DNA of 64,000 bases from Sphingobacterium sp. SYP-B4668. Lineage in GTDB: Bacteria; Bacteroidota; Bacteroidia; Sphingobacteriales; Sphingobacteriaceae. The stretch is from positions 4,216,001 to 4,280,000 of the forward strand of contig NZ_CP115483.1 of the NCBI RefSeq assembly GCF_027627455.1, given 5' to 3'. The translations under genes were made by a program, and so were the position numbers. Within the stretch, counting starts at the first letter, position 1. The number at the start of each line of letters is the position of its first letter. Below are positions 1-8,764 of the stretch, piece by piece. The notes under the pieces were generated by a model. The model saw only the letters and a list, made by a program, of their open reading frames with translations, was not told where the DNA came from and ran no database searches.

Positions 1-333
1 CGGATTTCTGTGACCTTGGGTAAATCGGAGGTCTTTGGTTCATTGGTATGGGGAAGTAATACAGACTCAAGATATGCAATGGTAAGGGACATCCCAAACC
101 ATGTAAAAGTGTCAAAAGGAGAAGATGTCTTCACCTCTGGTTTTTCTATTTTTCCGAAAGGAATTCGCGTTGGCAAAATTGTAGAGACAGGTATCACCTC
201 GGGTGAAAGTTTCTTGGACCTGAGATTGCTATTGACAACAAATTTCTCAACTCTCCAACATGTTTACATACTGAAAGACAAACTTGCGGAAGAGAAAAAA
301 CAATTAGAAGAAACTAATACGGATAATGGGTAG
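1..333 (+). CDS. mreC: Rod shape-determining protein MreC, C-terminal part (5' end outside window)
   Basis: The frame is already open at base 1 and ends with TAA at 331-333, leaving about 110 residues. They contain the C-terminal beta domain typical of MreC (ISVTLGKSEVFGSLVWGSN, then FSIFPKGIRVGKIVE), followed by a charged tail rich in Lys and Glu. MreC is a periplasmic, membrane-anchored scaffold of the elongation machinery that links MreB to PBP2 and RodA. The call rests on these motifs and on the adjoining mreD, PBP2 and rodA genes in the usual order. The last 8 bases overlap mreD, so translational coupling is likely. The start codon and membrane anchor are not in the window. Confidence 0.85.
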   Translation, partial: RISVTLGKSEVFGSLVWGSNTDSRYAMVRDIPNHVKVSKGEDVFTSGFSIFPKGIRVGKIVETGITSGESFLDLRLLLTTNFSTLQHVYILKDKLAEEKKQLEETNTDNG

Positions 334-850
334 AACGATTATATTCAATTTTGTACGATTTGTCGTGCTGATACTATTACAGGCTTTCCTGTTTAAGAAT
401 ATCGGCTATTACAATCTGGCGAGCCCATTCCCATATATATTAGTCATTTTTTTACTTCCAATAGGCATCCCCAACCTCCTATTGTACACATTAGCATTTT
501 TAACCGGCTTTTGTGTCGATCTATTCTACGATTCATTGGGCGTACATGCTGCAGCTTGTGTAGCATTGGCATGGTACAGAACCTTCTTTCACAACATTAC
601 GTTGGAGGTAGATATGAAAGATTCCTACCTTACCCCAAATCTTGGGGAAATGGGTTTTAAATGGTTCCTCTCCTATGTTTTCTTTGGAACTTTAGTCCAC
701 CATACGACCTTATACATCTTAGAAGTATTTTCATTTTATCAATTTCAATATACACTGCTAAGTATCGGATTAAGTTGTATCTTTACATTGATTATCATCT
801 TATTATCAGGGATTTTATTCTTTAAAAAGAAAACTCGCTATAATACATAG
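326..850 (+). CDS. mreD: Rod shape-determining protein MreD-like membrane protein
   Basis: This 174-residue, very hydrophobic protein has about five membrane segments (residues about 6-25, 32-60, 68-85, 105-130, 145-168), matching the size and shape of MreD. MreD is an inner-membrane member of the cell-elongation complex. Primary sequence is poorly conserved in this family, so the call depends on the position between mreC (8-base overlap) and the PBP2 gene (47-base gap). It is very probably co-transcribed with both. Confidence 0.8.
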   Translation: MGRTIIFNFVRFVVLILLQAFLFKNIGYYNLASPFPYILVIFLLPIGIPNLLLYTLAFLTGFCVDLFYDSLGVHAAACVALAWYRTFFHNITLEVDMKDSYLTPNLGEMGFKWFLSYVFFGTLVHHTTLYILEVFSFYQFQYTLLSIGLSCIFTLIIILLSGILFFKKKTRYNT

Positions 851-897
851 TCTATTCTATACGTTTTTCTAATAATAATTAAGGAAACCTCGGATTT

Positions 898-2874
898 ATG
901 AACAGTTTTTTTGCTCGTAAATACGTCATTCAGGGGATATTTATTGCCATCGCGCTCGTACTGATTGCCCGGCTATTTTATCTTCAACTCGTTGACGACA
1001 CTTACCTTCTATCTGCGAACAATAATGTCTTAAGAAAAGTCATTGTATATCCCGCGCGCGGGGTTATCTTAGACCGTAATGGTCAAGTCTTGGTTCAGAA
1101 TGAACCGGTATATGACTTATTAGTCACACCTAGGGAAGCCAAAGATATCGATACAGCTCTTCTTTGCGAATTGATTGATATTGATAAAAAAGGCTTCGAA
1201 AGTAGAATGGCCAAAGCAAGAGCTCACTCGCCGTATCGGGCATCCCAATTTGAAAAACAGCTTTCGGCAACGACCTATGCTCGACTGCAAGAGCATCTTT
1301 ATAAATTTAGGGGGTTCTACGTTCAAAATAGAACTGTACGTAATTATCCCGATAGCTTGGCTGCCCAATTTCTAGGGTATATCCAAGAGGTCACCGATCG
1401 GGACATCAAAAAATCAGATGGTTTTTACAGTCCTGGCGACTATATAGGGGCAACTGGAATCGAACGGGCATATGAAGATTTGTTAAGAGGAAATCGAGGT
1501 GTCCGAAATCTAATGGTAGATGCCCTAAACAGACCCAAAGGAATATTCATGGAGGGAAAATACGACACATTGGCGGTAGCGGGTGATGGTCTAATTTCTT
1601 CATTGGATAAAGAACTCCAGGTTTTAGGCGAGCAATTGATGAAAAATAAGCTGGGGTCTATCGTTGCGATAGAGCCAAGTACGGGAGAAGTATTGGCGTA
1701 TGTCAGCAGTCCCAGCTATGACCCCAATCTAATGGTAGGGCGACAGCGTGGCAATAATTACATGAAATTATTGAACGATCCCAACAAGCCCATGTTCAAC
1801 AGACCAATTCAGGCATCTTATCCTCCAGGATCGGTATTCAAAGTAGTTTCCGCTCTTACTGCGCAACAGGCTGGTGTGTTGGACGAACACACTATTTTCA
1901 ACTGCCCTGGCGGCTACAGCTATGGTGGCGGAAGAGGTTTCATGCGCTGTACTCACGTAGATGGTCCTATTGCATTGACCAGGTCTATCCAGCGCTCTTG
2001 CAATACCTACTACGGCTATGCGTATGCAAAGATGATTGATTCACGGGGGCTATCTGGCCCAAAAGCATACGATCTATGGCGTGAGGCAACGATGAAGTTT
2101 GGAATTGGACATAGGTTAGGAATAGATCTACCGGGTGAAAAACCAGGGCTACTCCCCACCTCAGACTATTATACTAAAGGGTATGGAAATGACAAATGGC
2201 GGTCTTCATTTAACATCTCACTATCCATTGGTCAAGGCGAAATGGGAATCACTCCCCTACAAATGGCTAATATTATGGCCATCGTTGCCAATAGAGGATT
2301 TTACTATCGTCCTCATCTAATTAAAGGCATCGGTGAGAAAAAAATAATTAAGGAAGAATTTACTGAAAAAATATCGGCGGGTGTAGATGCAAGATACTAT
2401 ACCCCTGTAATTGAAGGACTCAGTCAAGCGGTCAATGTCCCAGGTGGCACGGCATACGCCAATCGAATAGCAGGTATAGAAATGTGTGGTAAGACCGGAA
2501 CTGCACAAAACCCGCATGGCGAAAACCATGCTGTATTTTTCGCGTTCGCTCCGCGCGATAATCCAAAGATAGCAATTGCAGTATTTGTTGAAAACGCCGG
2601 CTATGGAGGTGTATGGGCCGGACCGATTGCCAGTATGATGGTCGAGAAATACATTAAAGACACCGTCACCATGCCCAAGCACATTCAGGATAGGATATAT
2701 AATTCTAATCTGATGCCCAAGGTGGAAAAACCAAAACAGAAAAAAATAGACATCAAGAAAGATTCAACGACAAATAAAGTGGCAAACCGTAGGTCACCAC
2801 AGACACCAGCGCATCAAGAGGATAAAAAATCCTTATTAGTACACCATAGCCAAGTAAAGAAAAGATATGAATAG
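898..2874 (+). CDS. mrdA: Penicillin-binding protein 2 (peptidoglycan DD-transpeptidase)
   Basis: A 658-residue class B PBP that cross-links peptidoglycan during elongation. An N-terminal membrane anchor spans about residues 10-30. A pedestal/dimerisation region follows, and then the transpeptidase domain. The catalytic motifs are visible: S312-V-F-K315 (SxxK), SCN in RSCNTYYG (SxN), and KTG in MCGKTGTAQNP. The last 50 residues are a Lys-rich, low-complexity tail. The gene overlaps rodA by 8 bases, and RodA is its glycosyltransferase partner, so the two are probably made together. The ATG at 898 follows an AAGGAAACC stretch. Confidence 0.95.
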   Translation: MNSFFARKYVIQGIFIAIALVLIARLFYLQLVDDTYLLSANNNVLRKVIVYPARGVILDRNGQVLVQNEPVYDLLVTPREAKDIDTALLCELIDIDKKGFESRMAKARAHSPYRASQFEKQLSATTYARLQEHLYKFRGFYVQNRTVRNYPDSLAAQFLGYIQEVTDRDIKKSDGFYSPGDYIGATGIERAYEDLLRGNRGVRNLMVDALNRPKGIFMEGKYDTLAVAGDGLISSLDKELQVLGEQLMKNKLGSIVAIEPSTGEVLAYVSSPSYDPNLMVGRQRGNNYMKLLNDPNKPMFNRPIQASYPPGSVFKVVSALTAQQAGVLDEHTIFNCPGGYSYGGGRGFMRCTHVDGPIALTRSIQRSCNTYYGYAYAKMIDSRGLSGPKAYDLWREATMKFGIGHRLGIDLPGEKPGLLPTSDYYTKGYGNDKWRSSFNISLSIGQGEMGITPLQMANIMAIVANRGFYYRPHLIKGIGEKKIIKEEFTEKISAGVDARYYTPVIEGLSQAVNVPGGTAYANRIAGIEMCGKTGTAQNPHGENHAVFFAFAPRDNPKIAIAVFVENAGYGGVWAGPIASMMVEKYIKDTVTMPKHIQDRIYNSNLMPKVEKPKQKKIDIKKDSTTNKVANRRSPQTPAHQEDKKSLLVHHSQVKKRYE

Positions 2875-4135
2875 TGTTAAACAGAAATCGTTCTTTGGAC
2901 GAATTGATTGGTTAACTATTTTGCTTTGGTTAACCCTCTGCCTTATTGGATGGTTCAATATCCATGCAGCTGTATTTGACCCCGAACATCCTGGATTATT
3001 TAATCTGCAAACCAACTACGGAAAGCAATCGATTTATATCTTTTCAGCTATTATCATCGGCATTAGTATACTCATCATCGATGCCAAGTTTTTCAGCTCT
3101 TCGGCACCAATTATATATATTGCAGTGGTCTTACTGCTAGTAGCCGTACTGGTTATCGGTCGAAACGTCGGCGGTAATCAAGCGTGGATACCCATTGGCA
3201 GCTTTCGACTTCAACCTTCCGAATTTGGCAAGTTGGCCACCTGCTTATTGCTTGCTTACTACTTGAGCAGTCAGAGCAACAAGGCTCCAACAATGAAAAC
3301 CTTAGCGATTGGCGCAGGTATCGTCCTATTTCCGGTACTCTTAGTTATGCTACAGCCAGACACGGGTTCAGCTTTAGCATTCTTTTCCTTGATTTTCGTC
3401 TTCTATCGCGAAGGATATGTTAATACGGGCTTCCTTCTCTTCATAGGGATGTGTATTCTCCTTTTCGTACTGGCTCTTCTAGTGAATCAATGGATATTAA
3501 TTGGCATATTGGGTCTTATTTGCGGGTTCTTTGCCTTTAGTTTACGAAAAAGAAGGAAATATTTAATCAATATTTCTATTCTTTTTGCCGTTTCTGCGGC
3601 TTATATCCTATGTGTAGATTTCGCTTACGAACATATTCTCCAACCGCATCAACGTAATCGAATCGACATTATACTCGGGAAAATGGATGATCCTCGTGGG
3701 CAAGGTTACAATCTTAACCAGTCTATGATAGCCATCGGCTCAGGTCAGCTATTAGGAAAGGGATACCTCCAAGGCACACAGACCAAATACAATTTTGTCC
3801 CTGAGCAAAGTACGGATTTCATCTTCTGTACGGTTGGAGAGGAATGGGGATTTGTAGGAAGTACCTTTGTAATTGCCATCTATATTATCCTGCTTCTTCG
3901 AATCGTAAATATTGCCGAACGGCAGCGATCTGCATTTGCGCGGATATATGCCTATGGGGTAGCGTCTATCCTATTTTTCCATGTATTTATAAACATCGGG
4001 ATGACAATAGGTATTGTTCCAGTCATCGGTATTCCCTTGCCTTTCATCAGTTATGGAGGATCTTCGTTGTGGAGTTTTACTATACTCCTATTCATCATGT
4101 TAAAATTCGATGCCAACCGCAAAGGAGTGGCCTAG
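2867..4135 (+). CDS. rodA: Peptidoglycan glycosyltransferase RodA (SEDS family)
   Basis: A 422-residue polytopic membrane protein of the SEDS family, which polymerises lipid II into glycan strands together with PBP2. Typical SEDS stretches are present: GGNQAWIPIGSFRLQPSEFGKL, MLQPDTGSALAF, QGYNLNQSMIAIGSGQLLGKG, EQSTDFIFCTVGEEWGFVG and the C-terminal PLPFISYGGSSLW. It overlaps the PBP2 gene by 8 bases and closes the mre/mrd operon. I see no strong terminator hairpin in the 142 bases before the convergent gene at 4278. Confidence 0.95.
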   Translation: MNSVKQKSFFGRIDWLTILLWLTLCLIGWFNIHAAVFDPEHPGLFNLQTNYGKQSIYIFSAIIIGISILIIDAKFFSSSAPIIYIAVVLLLVAVLVIGRNVGGNQAWIPIGSFRLQPSEFGKLATCLLLAYYLSSQSNKAPTMKTLAIGAGIVLFPVLLVMLQPDTGSALAFFSLIFVFYREGYVNTGFLLFIGMCILLFVLALLVNQWILIGILGLICGFFAFSLRKRRKYLINISILFAVSAAYILCVDFAYEHILQPHQRNRIDIILGKMDDPRGQGYNLNQSMIAIGSGQLLGKGYLQGTQTKYNFVPEQSTDFIFCTVGEEWGFVGSTFVIAIYIILLLRIVNIAERQRSAFARIYAYGVASILFFHVFINIGMTIGIVPVIGIPLPFISYGGSSLWSFTILLFIMLKFDANRKGVA

Positions 4136-4277
4136 CCCACTGACAACAATTCTTGCAGCGCAGCGTAGGTAAAGAATCAAAGCTTCATATACTAGAACCG
4201 TCATCGTACATAAGCAATATTCTGCATATCCACTACTTTACATGGATTTATATTTAAAACATATTCGGACTCATTTA

Positions 4278-4895
4278 TCATAGTGTCCTTACGTACATCA
4301 ACTTCACACCGTCAATGTTCCCAATTTTGTGAACAACGGCATTTACCTGCATCTTACGCACTTCAACATCCATAAAACATTTATTATCAAACTTTTGATT
4401 TAACACTTTCAGATTTTCATCCTTTACAATACGCATTATATCATTCATTTGAAGGTAATCAAATTCTATGGTGTAAACGTCATTTACTGTTTTCTCTACA
4501 ATCAAGGCTTCCTTCAACGCCTCTTGTGTTGCCGATTTATATGCGTTAATCAATCCCGGCACACCCAACAGAGTTCCTCCAAAGTACCTCACGACGACAA
4601 CAATAATATTCGTCACATCAAGAGACAACAAAACATTTAAAATAGGTCGACCTGCCGTACCAGAGGGTTCACCATCGTCATTGATGCGAAACACACTTCG
4701 ATCGGGCGTCAAACGATAAGCCCAACAATGATGTCTAGCCTTAGGATGTCGGTCCTTCAGCTCTTGGATGATATCCTTCAATGCATCTTCAGAGATAAAA
4801 GGGAATGCATAGGCAATGAATTTACTTCCTTTATCCCTAAATACACCTTCACTACCTTTTTCGATAGTACGATACGTATCTTCGAATAAACTCAC
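4278..4895 (-). CDS. YigZ/IMPACT family protein
   Basis: A 205-residue protein. The N-terminal IMPACT domain is clear: KGSKFIAYAFPF, HHCWAYRL, FRINDDGEPSGTAGRPIL, then VVVRYFGGTLLGVPGLINAYK. A smaller alpha/beta C-terminal domain (about 135-205) follows. Proteins of this family are related to eukaryotic IMPACT, a translation-associated regulator. The bacterial role is not settled. The start codon overlaps the end of the upstream EamA gene (ATGA-type overlap), so it is the last gene of a three-gene minus-strand operon. Confidence 0.85.
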   Translation of the reverse strand: MSLFEDTYRTIEKGSEGVFRDKGSKFIAYAFPFISEDALKDIIQELKDRHPKARHHCWAYRLTPDRSVFRINDDGEPSGTAGRPILNVLLSLDVTNIIVVVVRYFGGTLLGVPGLINAYKSATQEALKEALIVEKTVNDVYTIEFDYLQMNDIMRIVKDENLKVLNQKFDNKCFMDVEVRKMQVNAVVHKIGNIDGVKLMYVRTL

Positions 4896-5755
4896 AAATA
4901 AGTAATTAATAATACTGAAACAATAGCAAGCGCTAATCCTACCCGATTAAGATTGGATAGCTTTTCCTTGAACAACCCTACACCAGCAATAGCACCAACA
5001 ACAATAACCCCAATATTCATAGCCGTAAAAACAATAGATGGATTATCTGGTAAAGCACGGTGTGCCCGCATGTAAAACATGATATTACCAAAGTTGAAAA
5101 TTCCCAATACAGCACCCCAGTAAATAGATTTAAAATCAAACATTTGTTTCTTTACAAATAATAAATAGCCTAGGCACAGAATCGCCACGAACAATGCCAA
5201 AGCAAAAATAACAAACATTGAGGAGGAGTAAGGAACTTCTTTATGTTGAGATACTTTCTTGAAAAATACGTCAATAATACCCATACCCAGAAAGACAATA
5301 GCAGGGTAGACAATCGTCTGTAAAGAATGATTTTCACCTTTTCCCTTCTTCTGCCAACCAATCGAACATATAATCGCAATCAGCCCTATTCCCATTCCTA
5401 TTAACTTACCTACAGCCAAAGACTCTCCAAAAATGAAAAAAGCCGCCATCAAAGGAATAAAAAGTGAAAGACGCTGTGCTACCTCAGTTTTGACAACACC
5501 CCCGTATTGTATAGATAATGCTATTATCAAGAATAAGGAGGGCAAGAGAATTCCCAAAGGAAAATAAAGAGTCCAAGGCAAAGAATAAAAATCTAGAGAA
5601 ACCGACAATGGATTTAGAAAACACCATGTCAACATCAAAGCTATTGGATAATTCCAAAGCACGAGTTGCAAATGATTGACACCACGATTCTTCGCCCATT
5701 TAATAAGCACGGCTACAGTAACACTACAGAGGACACTCAAAAAAACAAAAATCAT
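4892..5755 (-). CDS. EamA/DMT-superfamily transporter
   Basis: A 287-residue integral membrane protein with nine to ten hydrophobic segments in two EamA-like halves (about 1-135 and 150-287). This is the layout of drug/metabolite transporters. The substrate cannot be read from the sequence. It sits 6 bases downstream of the nuclease gene and overlaps the IMPACT gene, so it is the middle gene of a minus-strand operon. The third membrane segment is followed by an Ile/Gly-rich segment and a short basic loop (WQKKGKGENH) dividing the halves. Confidence 0.8.
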   Translation of the reverse strand: MIFVFLSVLCSVTVAVLIKWAKNRGVNHLQLVLWNYPIALMLTWCFLNPLSVSLDFYSLPWTLYFPLGILLPSLFLIIALSIQYGGVVKTEVAQRLSLFIPLMAAFFIFGESLAVGKLIGMGIGLIAIICSIGWQKKGKGENHSLQTIVYPAIVFLGMGIIDVFFKKVSQHKEVPYSSSMFVIFALALFVAILCLGYLLFVKKQMFDFKSIYWGAVLGIFNFGNIMFYMRAHRALPDNPSIVFTAMNIGVIVVGAIAGVGLFKEKLSNLNRVGLALAIVSVLLITYL

Positions 5756-5761
5756 AACTAT

Positions 5762-6247
5762 TTATTTCCAAAGACCGACACCATTTCTTCTAGCTTTCCG
5801 TTCCAATTCAACAAAATAATTGGCATACTTTACATTCGGAGGAAAGGTTGCGCTCACGGCATAACCTCGTTCTACGAGCTCGGCATTTAAAAACATGCCA
5901 TCTAGATATACATAAGCCAAAATCCGCCCGTAGCGATCTTGCTTTGCTGTATCAAATGTAAGGCTTACTTGCTTACCATCTAAGCGAGTTGTCAAATATT
6001 TTTTCGCCTCTTTACCAAAATAACCTATTGTTTTACGCCCTGTGTTCCTAGATTCTGGAGCATCTATCCCAATAAAACGAACTTTCACTCCCTTTGCGGA
6101 TTGGTCATCAATTACAAAAGTATCACCATCGATCACTCGTTTGACCGTATAGTTTTTGTTTTCCTGGATTTTGAATGGTTTGGTAGAAAGGGAAAAGGAG
6201 GTAAACAACAAAAAAAACAGAGGGATACCCCTCAAAAGTAACTTCAT
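5762..6247 (-). CDS. Thermonuclease (staphylococcal nuclease)-family protein
   Basis: A 161-residue protein with an N-terminal hydrophobic export signal (about residues 1-21) followed by one SNase domain. Catalytic landmarks are IDGDTFVI (Ca-binding Asp), VRFIGIDAPES (Arg and Asp) and KQDRYGRILAYVYL (Glu/Arg region). It is predicted to be exported and to cut DNA or RNA in the periplasm or outside. It is the first gene of the minus-strand SNase-EamA-IMPACT operon. A Bacteroidota -7 box (TATTTTTG on the minus strand, 6273-6280) lies 26 bases upstream of the ATG. Confidence 0.88.
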   Translation of the reverse strand: MKLLLRGIPLFFLLFTSFSLSTKPFKIQENKNYTVKRVIDGDTFVIDDQSAKGVKVRFIGIDAPESRNTGRKTIGYFGKEAKKYLTTRLDGKQVSLTFDTAKQDRYGRILAYVYLDGMFLNAELVERGYAVSATFPPNVKYANYFVELERKARRNGVGLWK

Positions 6248-6280
6248 AGAATCAAAAAATTAGAAGTTCCAAAAATAGCG

Positions 6281-6590
6281 AAACCTTTAATATTTATATA
6301 ATTTCAAAATCAACTTGTTTTTTTACACTTAAAAACGCACAATTTTTACATACAAAAAACACCAAAAAAAACACACAATAATGCACATAAAATCAACAAA
6401 AAAAGCAAAGCAAAAATCAACCCATTAATAAAATAAGAGTCTGATTATAAGAATATTAACAACTATAAATGTGCAAATAAATCAAATTAATGAGCATTTA
6501 AAAGGTAAAAAACTAACTAAAATTCAAACAAATAAACACCTATAAAATCAAACAAAAATGAGTTAAAAATTCATATTATTTTAATTTATA
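6281..6590. other. AT-rich intergenic spacer
   Basis: About 310 bases, extremely A/T-rich with long A-runs, between the divergent nuclease promoter and the aromatic operon promoter. I find no reading frame with a plausible start, no hairpin with a U-run and no repeat of note. Confidence 0.6.
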
Positions 6591-6621
6591 TTTGGTTTTA
6601 TATTTTTTTGTTGTACATTTG
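6591..6621 (+). promoter_or_regulatory. Promoter of the aromatic amino-acid (pheA) operon
   Basis: A perfect Bacteroidota-type promoter: TTTG at 6591-6594, a 19-base spacer, then TACATTTG (TAnnTTTG) at 6614-6621. Transcription would start near 6627, about 18 bases upstream of the leader peptide start codon. Confidence 0.75.
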
Positions 6622-6644
6622 AATCGTCAAACACGAGACACACA

Positions 6645-6710
6645 ATGAAAAATAATAACGCATATCTATATTTTGGTTTCTTTTATTTTAACGATAAGAG
6701 CAGGGACTAG
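6645..6710 (+). CDS. Phe/Tyr-rich leader peptide of the pheA attenuator
   Basis: A 21-codon frame, ATG at 6645 to TAG at 6708-6710. It begins MKNNNAYLYFGFFYF and ends NDKSRD. Seven of the nine residues 7-15 are Phe or Tyr (Tyr 7, 9, 14; Phe 10, 12, 13, 15). This is the signature of an attenuation leader: ribosome stalling at these codons reports shortage of charged tRNA-Phe or tRNA-Tyr. It lies between the promoter (6591-6621) and an intrinsic terminator (6739-6768), and its stop codon sits inside the 5' arm of the predicted antiterminator. The peptide itself probably has no function. Confidence 0.8.
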   Translation: MKNNNAYLYFGFFYFNDKSRD

Positions 6711-6768
6711 TATATAGTAAAGTTATACATGATATACAGGGTCCCGGAAATATTCGGGACCTTTTTTT
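6703..6768 (+). promoter_or_regulatory. Transcription attenuator (antiterminator/terminator switch) of pheA operon
   Basis: Terminator: GGTCCCG (6740-6746) pairs with CGGGACC (6755-6761). A G-U and an A-U pair and an AATA loop complete the stem, and seven T follow (6762-6768). Antiterminator: GGGAC (6703-6707) pairs with GTCCC (6741-6745), and GTATAT (6710-6715) pairs with ATATAC (6732-6737). The two structures share 6741-6745, so they exclude one another. A ribosome stalled on the Phe/Tyr codons (6663-6689) leaves the antiterminator arm free. A ribosome at the stop codon (6708-6710) masks it and lets the terminator form. Confidence 0.8.
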
Positions 6769-6794
6769 GTTAGTTAAGTTACTTAAAAAGGACA

Positions 6795-7619
6795 ATGAGC
6801 TTAAAAATTGCAATACAAGGAGCTAAAGCATCTTTTCACGAAGAGGCCGCGTTCAAGTACTTCGGGAATGAAATAGAAATCCTTGAATGTGATTCATTCA
6901 AGAGAACTTGTGAAATGCTTAAACACAACAAAGCAGATTACGTTGTAATGGCTATCGAAAACTCCATAGCAGGCAGCATACTTCAGAATTACAATCTATT
7001 GAGAGATTATCGATTCCATATTGTTGGAGAGGTGTACCTCCACATCCAACAACACTTGTTAGCGTTGCCAGGAGTCAAGATGACAGACATTAAGATTGTT
7101 GAGTCTCATCCCATTGCCATCCGTCAATGCGACGCCTTCTTAGAAGATCATCCTGAATTTTTGGTAAAGGAATTTACGGACACAGCTGCGGCGGCCAAAA
7201 AGATTGCAGAAGAGAAACTAACGACAACAGCTGCTATTGCGGGACAACTGGCGGCAAAGCTTTACGGATTAGAAATCATCGAACGAAGAATCGAGACAAA
7301 CAAGAAAAATGCGACGCGCTTTCTAGTTTTAGCTGATGAAGTTGTTGAACAAAAAAATGCAAATAAGGCGTCACTATCTTTCCAAACAGGCAATGCTGTT
7401 GGGGCACTTGCAAATGTCTTACAGTGTTTTGCCGAACAGAACGTCAACCTCACTAAAATTCAATCCATGCCCGTCGTAGGTCGTCGTAATGAGTACGATT
7501 TTTACGTCGATGTCGAATGGAAGAAACAAAGCGAATATGATGCGGCCATCCGAAAAGTGCTGAAACATACCGTTAACTTTAGCATTATGGGTGAATACAT
7601 CAAAAACGAAAAATTGTAA
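6795..7619 (+). CDS. pheA: Prephenate dehydratase
   Basis: A 274-residue enzyme converting prephenate to phenylpyruvate in Phe synthesis. The catalytic domain covers residues 4-180: YVVMAIENSIAGSI, VESHPIAIRQCDAFL and NATRFLVLADE, which contains the Thr-Arg-Phe motif. An ACT domain follows (about 195-274; GALANVLQCFAEQNVNLTKI). The usual ESRP Phe-binding motif reads QSMP here, so feedback inhibition may differ. There is no fused chorismate mutase; that activity lies in the next gene. It is the first structural gene after the attenuator, with AAAAAGGA just before the ATG. Confidence 0.93.
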   Translation: MSLKIAIQGAKASFHEEAAFKYFGNEIEILECDSFKRTCEMLKHNKADYVVMAIENSIAGSILQNYNLLRDYRFHIVGEVYLHIQQHLLALPGVKMTDIKIVESHPIAIRQCDAFLEDHPEFLVKEFTDTAAAAKKIAEEKLTTTAAIAGQLAAKLYGLEIIERRIETNKKNATRFLVLADEVVEQKNANKASLSFQTGNAVGALANVLQCFAEQNVNLTKIQSMPVVGRRNEYDFYVDVEWKKQSEYDAAIRKVLKHTVNFSIMGEYIKNEKL

Positions 7620-7657
7620 ATAATCAACAAATTAGAAAATATAAAATACGCAATAAA

Positions 7658-8764
7658 ATGAAACACACGTTAGACATCCTTCCGTTAAAATCATGGTTAG
7701 ACACTGGAGATAAACCACTTATCATCGGAGGACCATGTAGCGCCGAGACTGAAGAACAATTGGTATCCACAGCTCACCTATTGGCAAATACTGGCAAAGT
7801 CAATGTACTTCGCGCAGGTATATGGAAGCCTCGTACCCGTCCAGGAGAATTTGAAGGTATTGGCAGCATTGGCCTAGAATGGTTAAAAAGAGCCAAAGAA
7901 GAAACTGGATTGTTGACAGCCACTGAAGTAGCTACAGCCAAACATGTTGAAGAGGCGCTGGCTGCTGGAGTTGATATCCTGTGGATTGGAGCCCGTTCAA
8001 CGGCCAACCCTTTCACCGTTCAGGAAATTGCTGATGCTCTTCAAGGAGTGGATATCCCAGTATTAATCAAAAACCCAGTCAACCCAGATCTTTCACTGTG
8101 GGTGGGTGCACTTGAACGGATTAACCGAGCTGGTATCAAGAAATTAGCAGCTATCCATAGAGGTTTCTCATCCTATGAGAAAACTGCATTCCGCAATGAG
8201 CCAATGTGGGATCTTGCCATTCAGTTGAAAACATTGATTCCAGACCTACCGGTCATCAACGACCCTAGTCACATCTGTGGTAATCGTGAGTTAATACCTT
8301 ACATTGCTCAAAAAGCAATGGACATGGATATGCAAGGGCTAATTGTTGAATCTCATATAGACCCTTCTGTTGCTTGGACAGATGCCAAACAACAATTGAC
8401 ACCAGCTGCTTTAGCAGAATTGGTAGACCATTTATCTCTTCGTCACCCGGCGTCGGACAACCCAGCCTTTGAAGACAAGCTGGCAGAGCTTCGTTCTGAA
8501 ATCGACAAACTAGATGACAAAATCATCCAACAGATTGGAGAACGAATGAAAATTGCAGAAAAAATAGGCGAATACAAAAGAGACAATAATGTGACGATTT
8601 TACAAGTATCCCGTTGGGATGAGATTGTACAAAAACGTGCAAAACTTGCCAATGCGCTTAATTTGGATAATGATTTCACAGTAAAATTTTTGGAATTGTT
8701 GCACAATGAATCTATTCGTAGACAAAACGAAGTCATGAACACTAAACCTATTGCGGAGGCATAA
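7658..8764 (+). CDS. Bifunctional DAHP synthase / chorismate mutase
   Basis: A 368-residue fusion. Residues 1-265 form a DAHP synthase of the KDO8P-synthase-like type (GGPCSAETEEQ, LRAGIWKPRTRPGEFEGIG, IGARSTANPF, IKNPVNPD, LAAIHRGF, NDPSHICGNRE). Residues about 270-360 form an AroQ-type helical chorismate mutase (LRSEIDKLDDKIIQQIGERMKIAEKIGEYKRD). It therefore joins the first step of the shikimate pathway to the first branch step towards Phe and Tyr, a common arrangement in Bacteroidota that lets the mutase domain act in feedback control. The stop overlaps the next start (TAATG), so translation is coupled to aroA. Confidence 0.93.
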   Translation: MKHTLDILPLKSWLDTGDKPLIIGGPCSAETEEQLVSTAHLLANTGKVNVLRAGIWKPRTRPGEFEGIGSIGLEWLKRAKEETGLLTATEVATAKHVEEALAAGVDILWIGARSTANPFTVQEIADALQGVDIPVLIKNPVNPDLSLWVGALERINRAGIKKLAAIHRGFSSYEKTAFRNEPMWDLAIQLKTLIPDLPVINDPSHICGNRELIPYIAQKAMDMDMQGLIVESHIDPSVAWTDAKQQLTPAALAELVDHLSLRHPASDNPAFEDKLAELRSEIDKLDDKIIQQIGERMKIAEKIGEYKRDNNVTILQVSRWDEIVQKRAKLANALNLDNDFTVKFLELLHNESIRRQNEVMNTKPIAEA

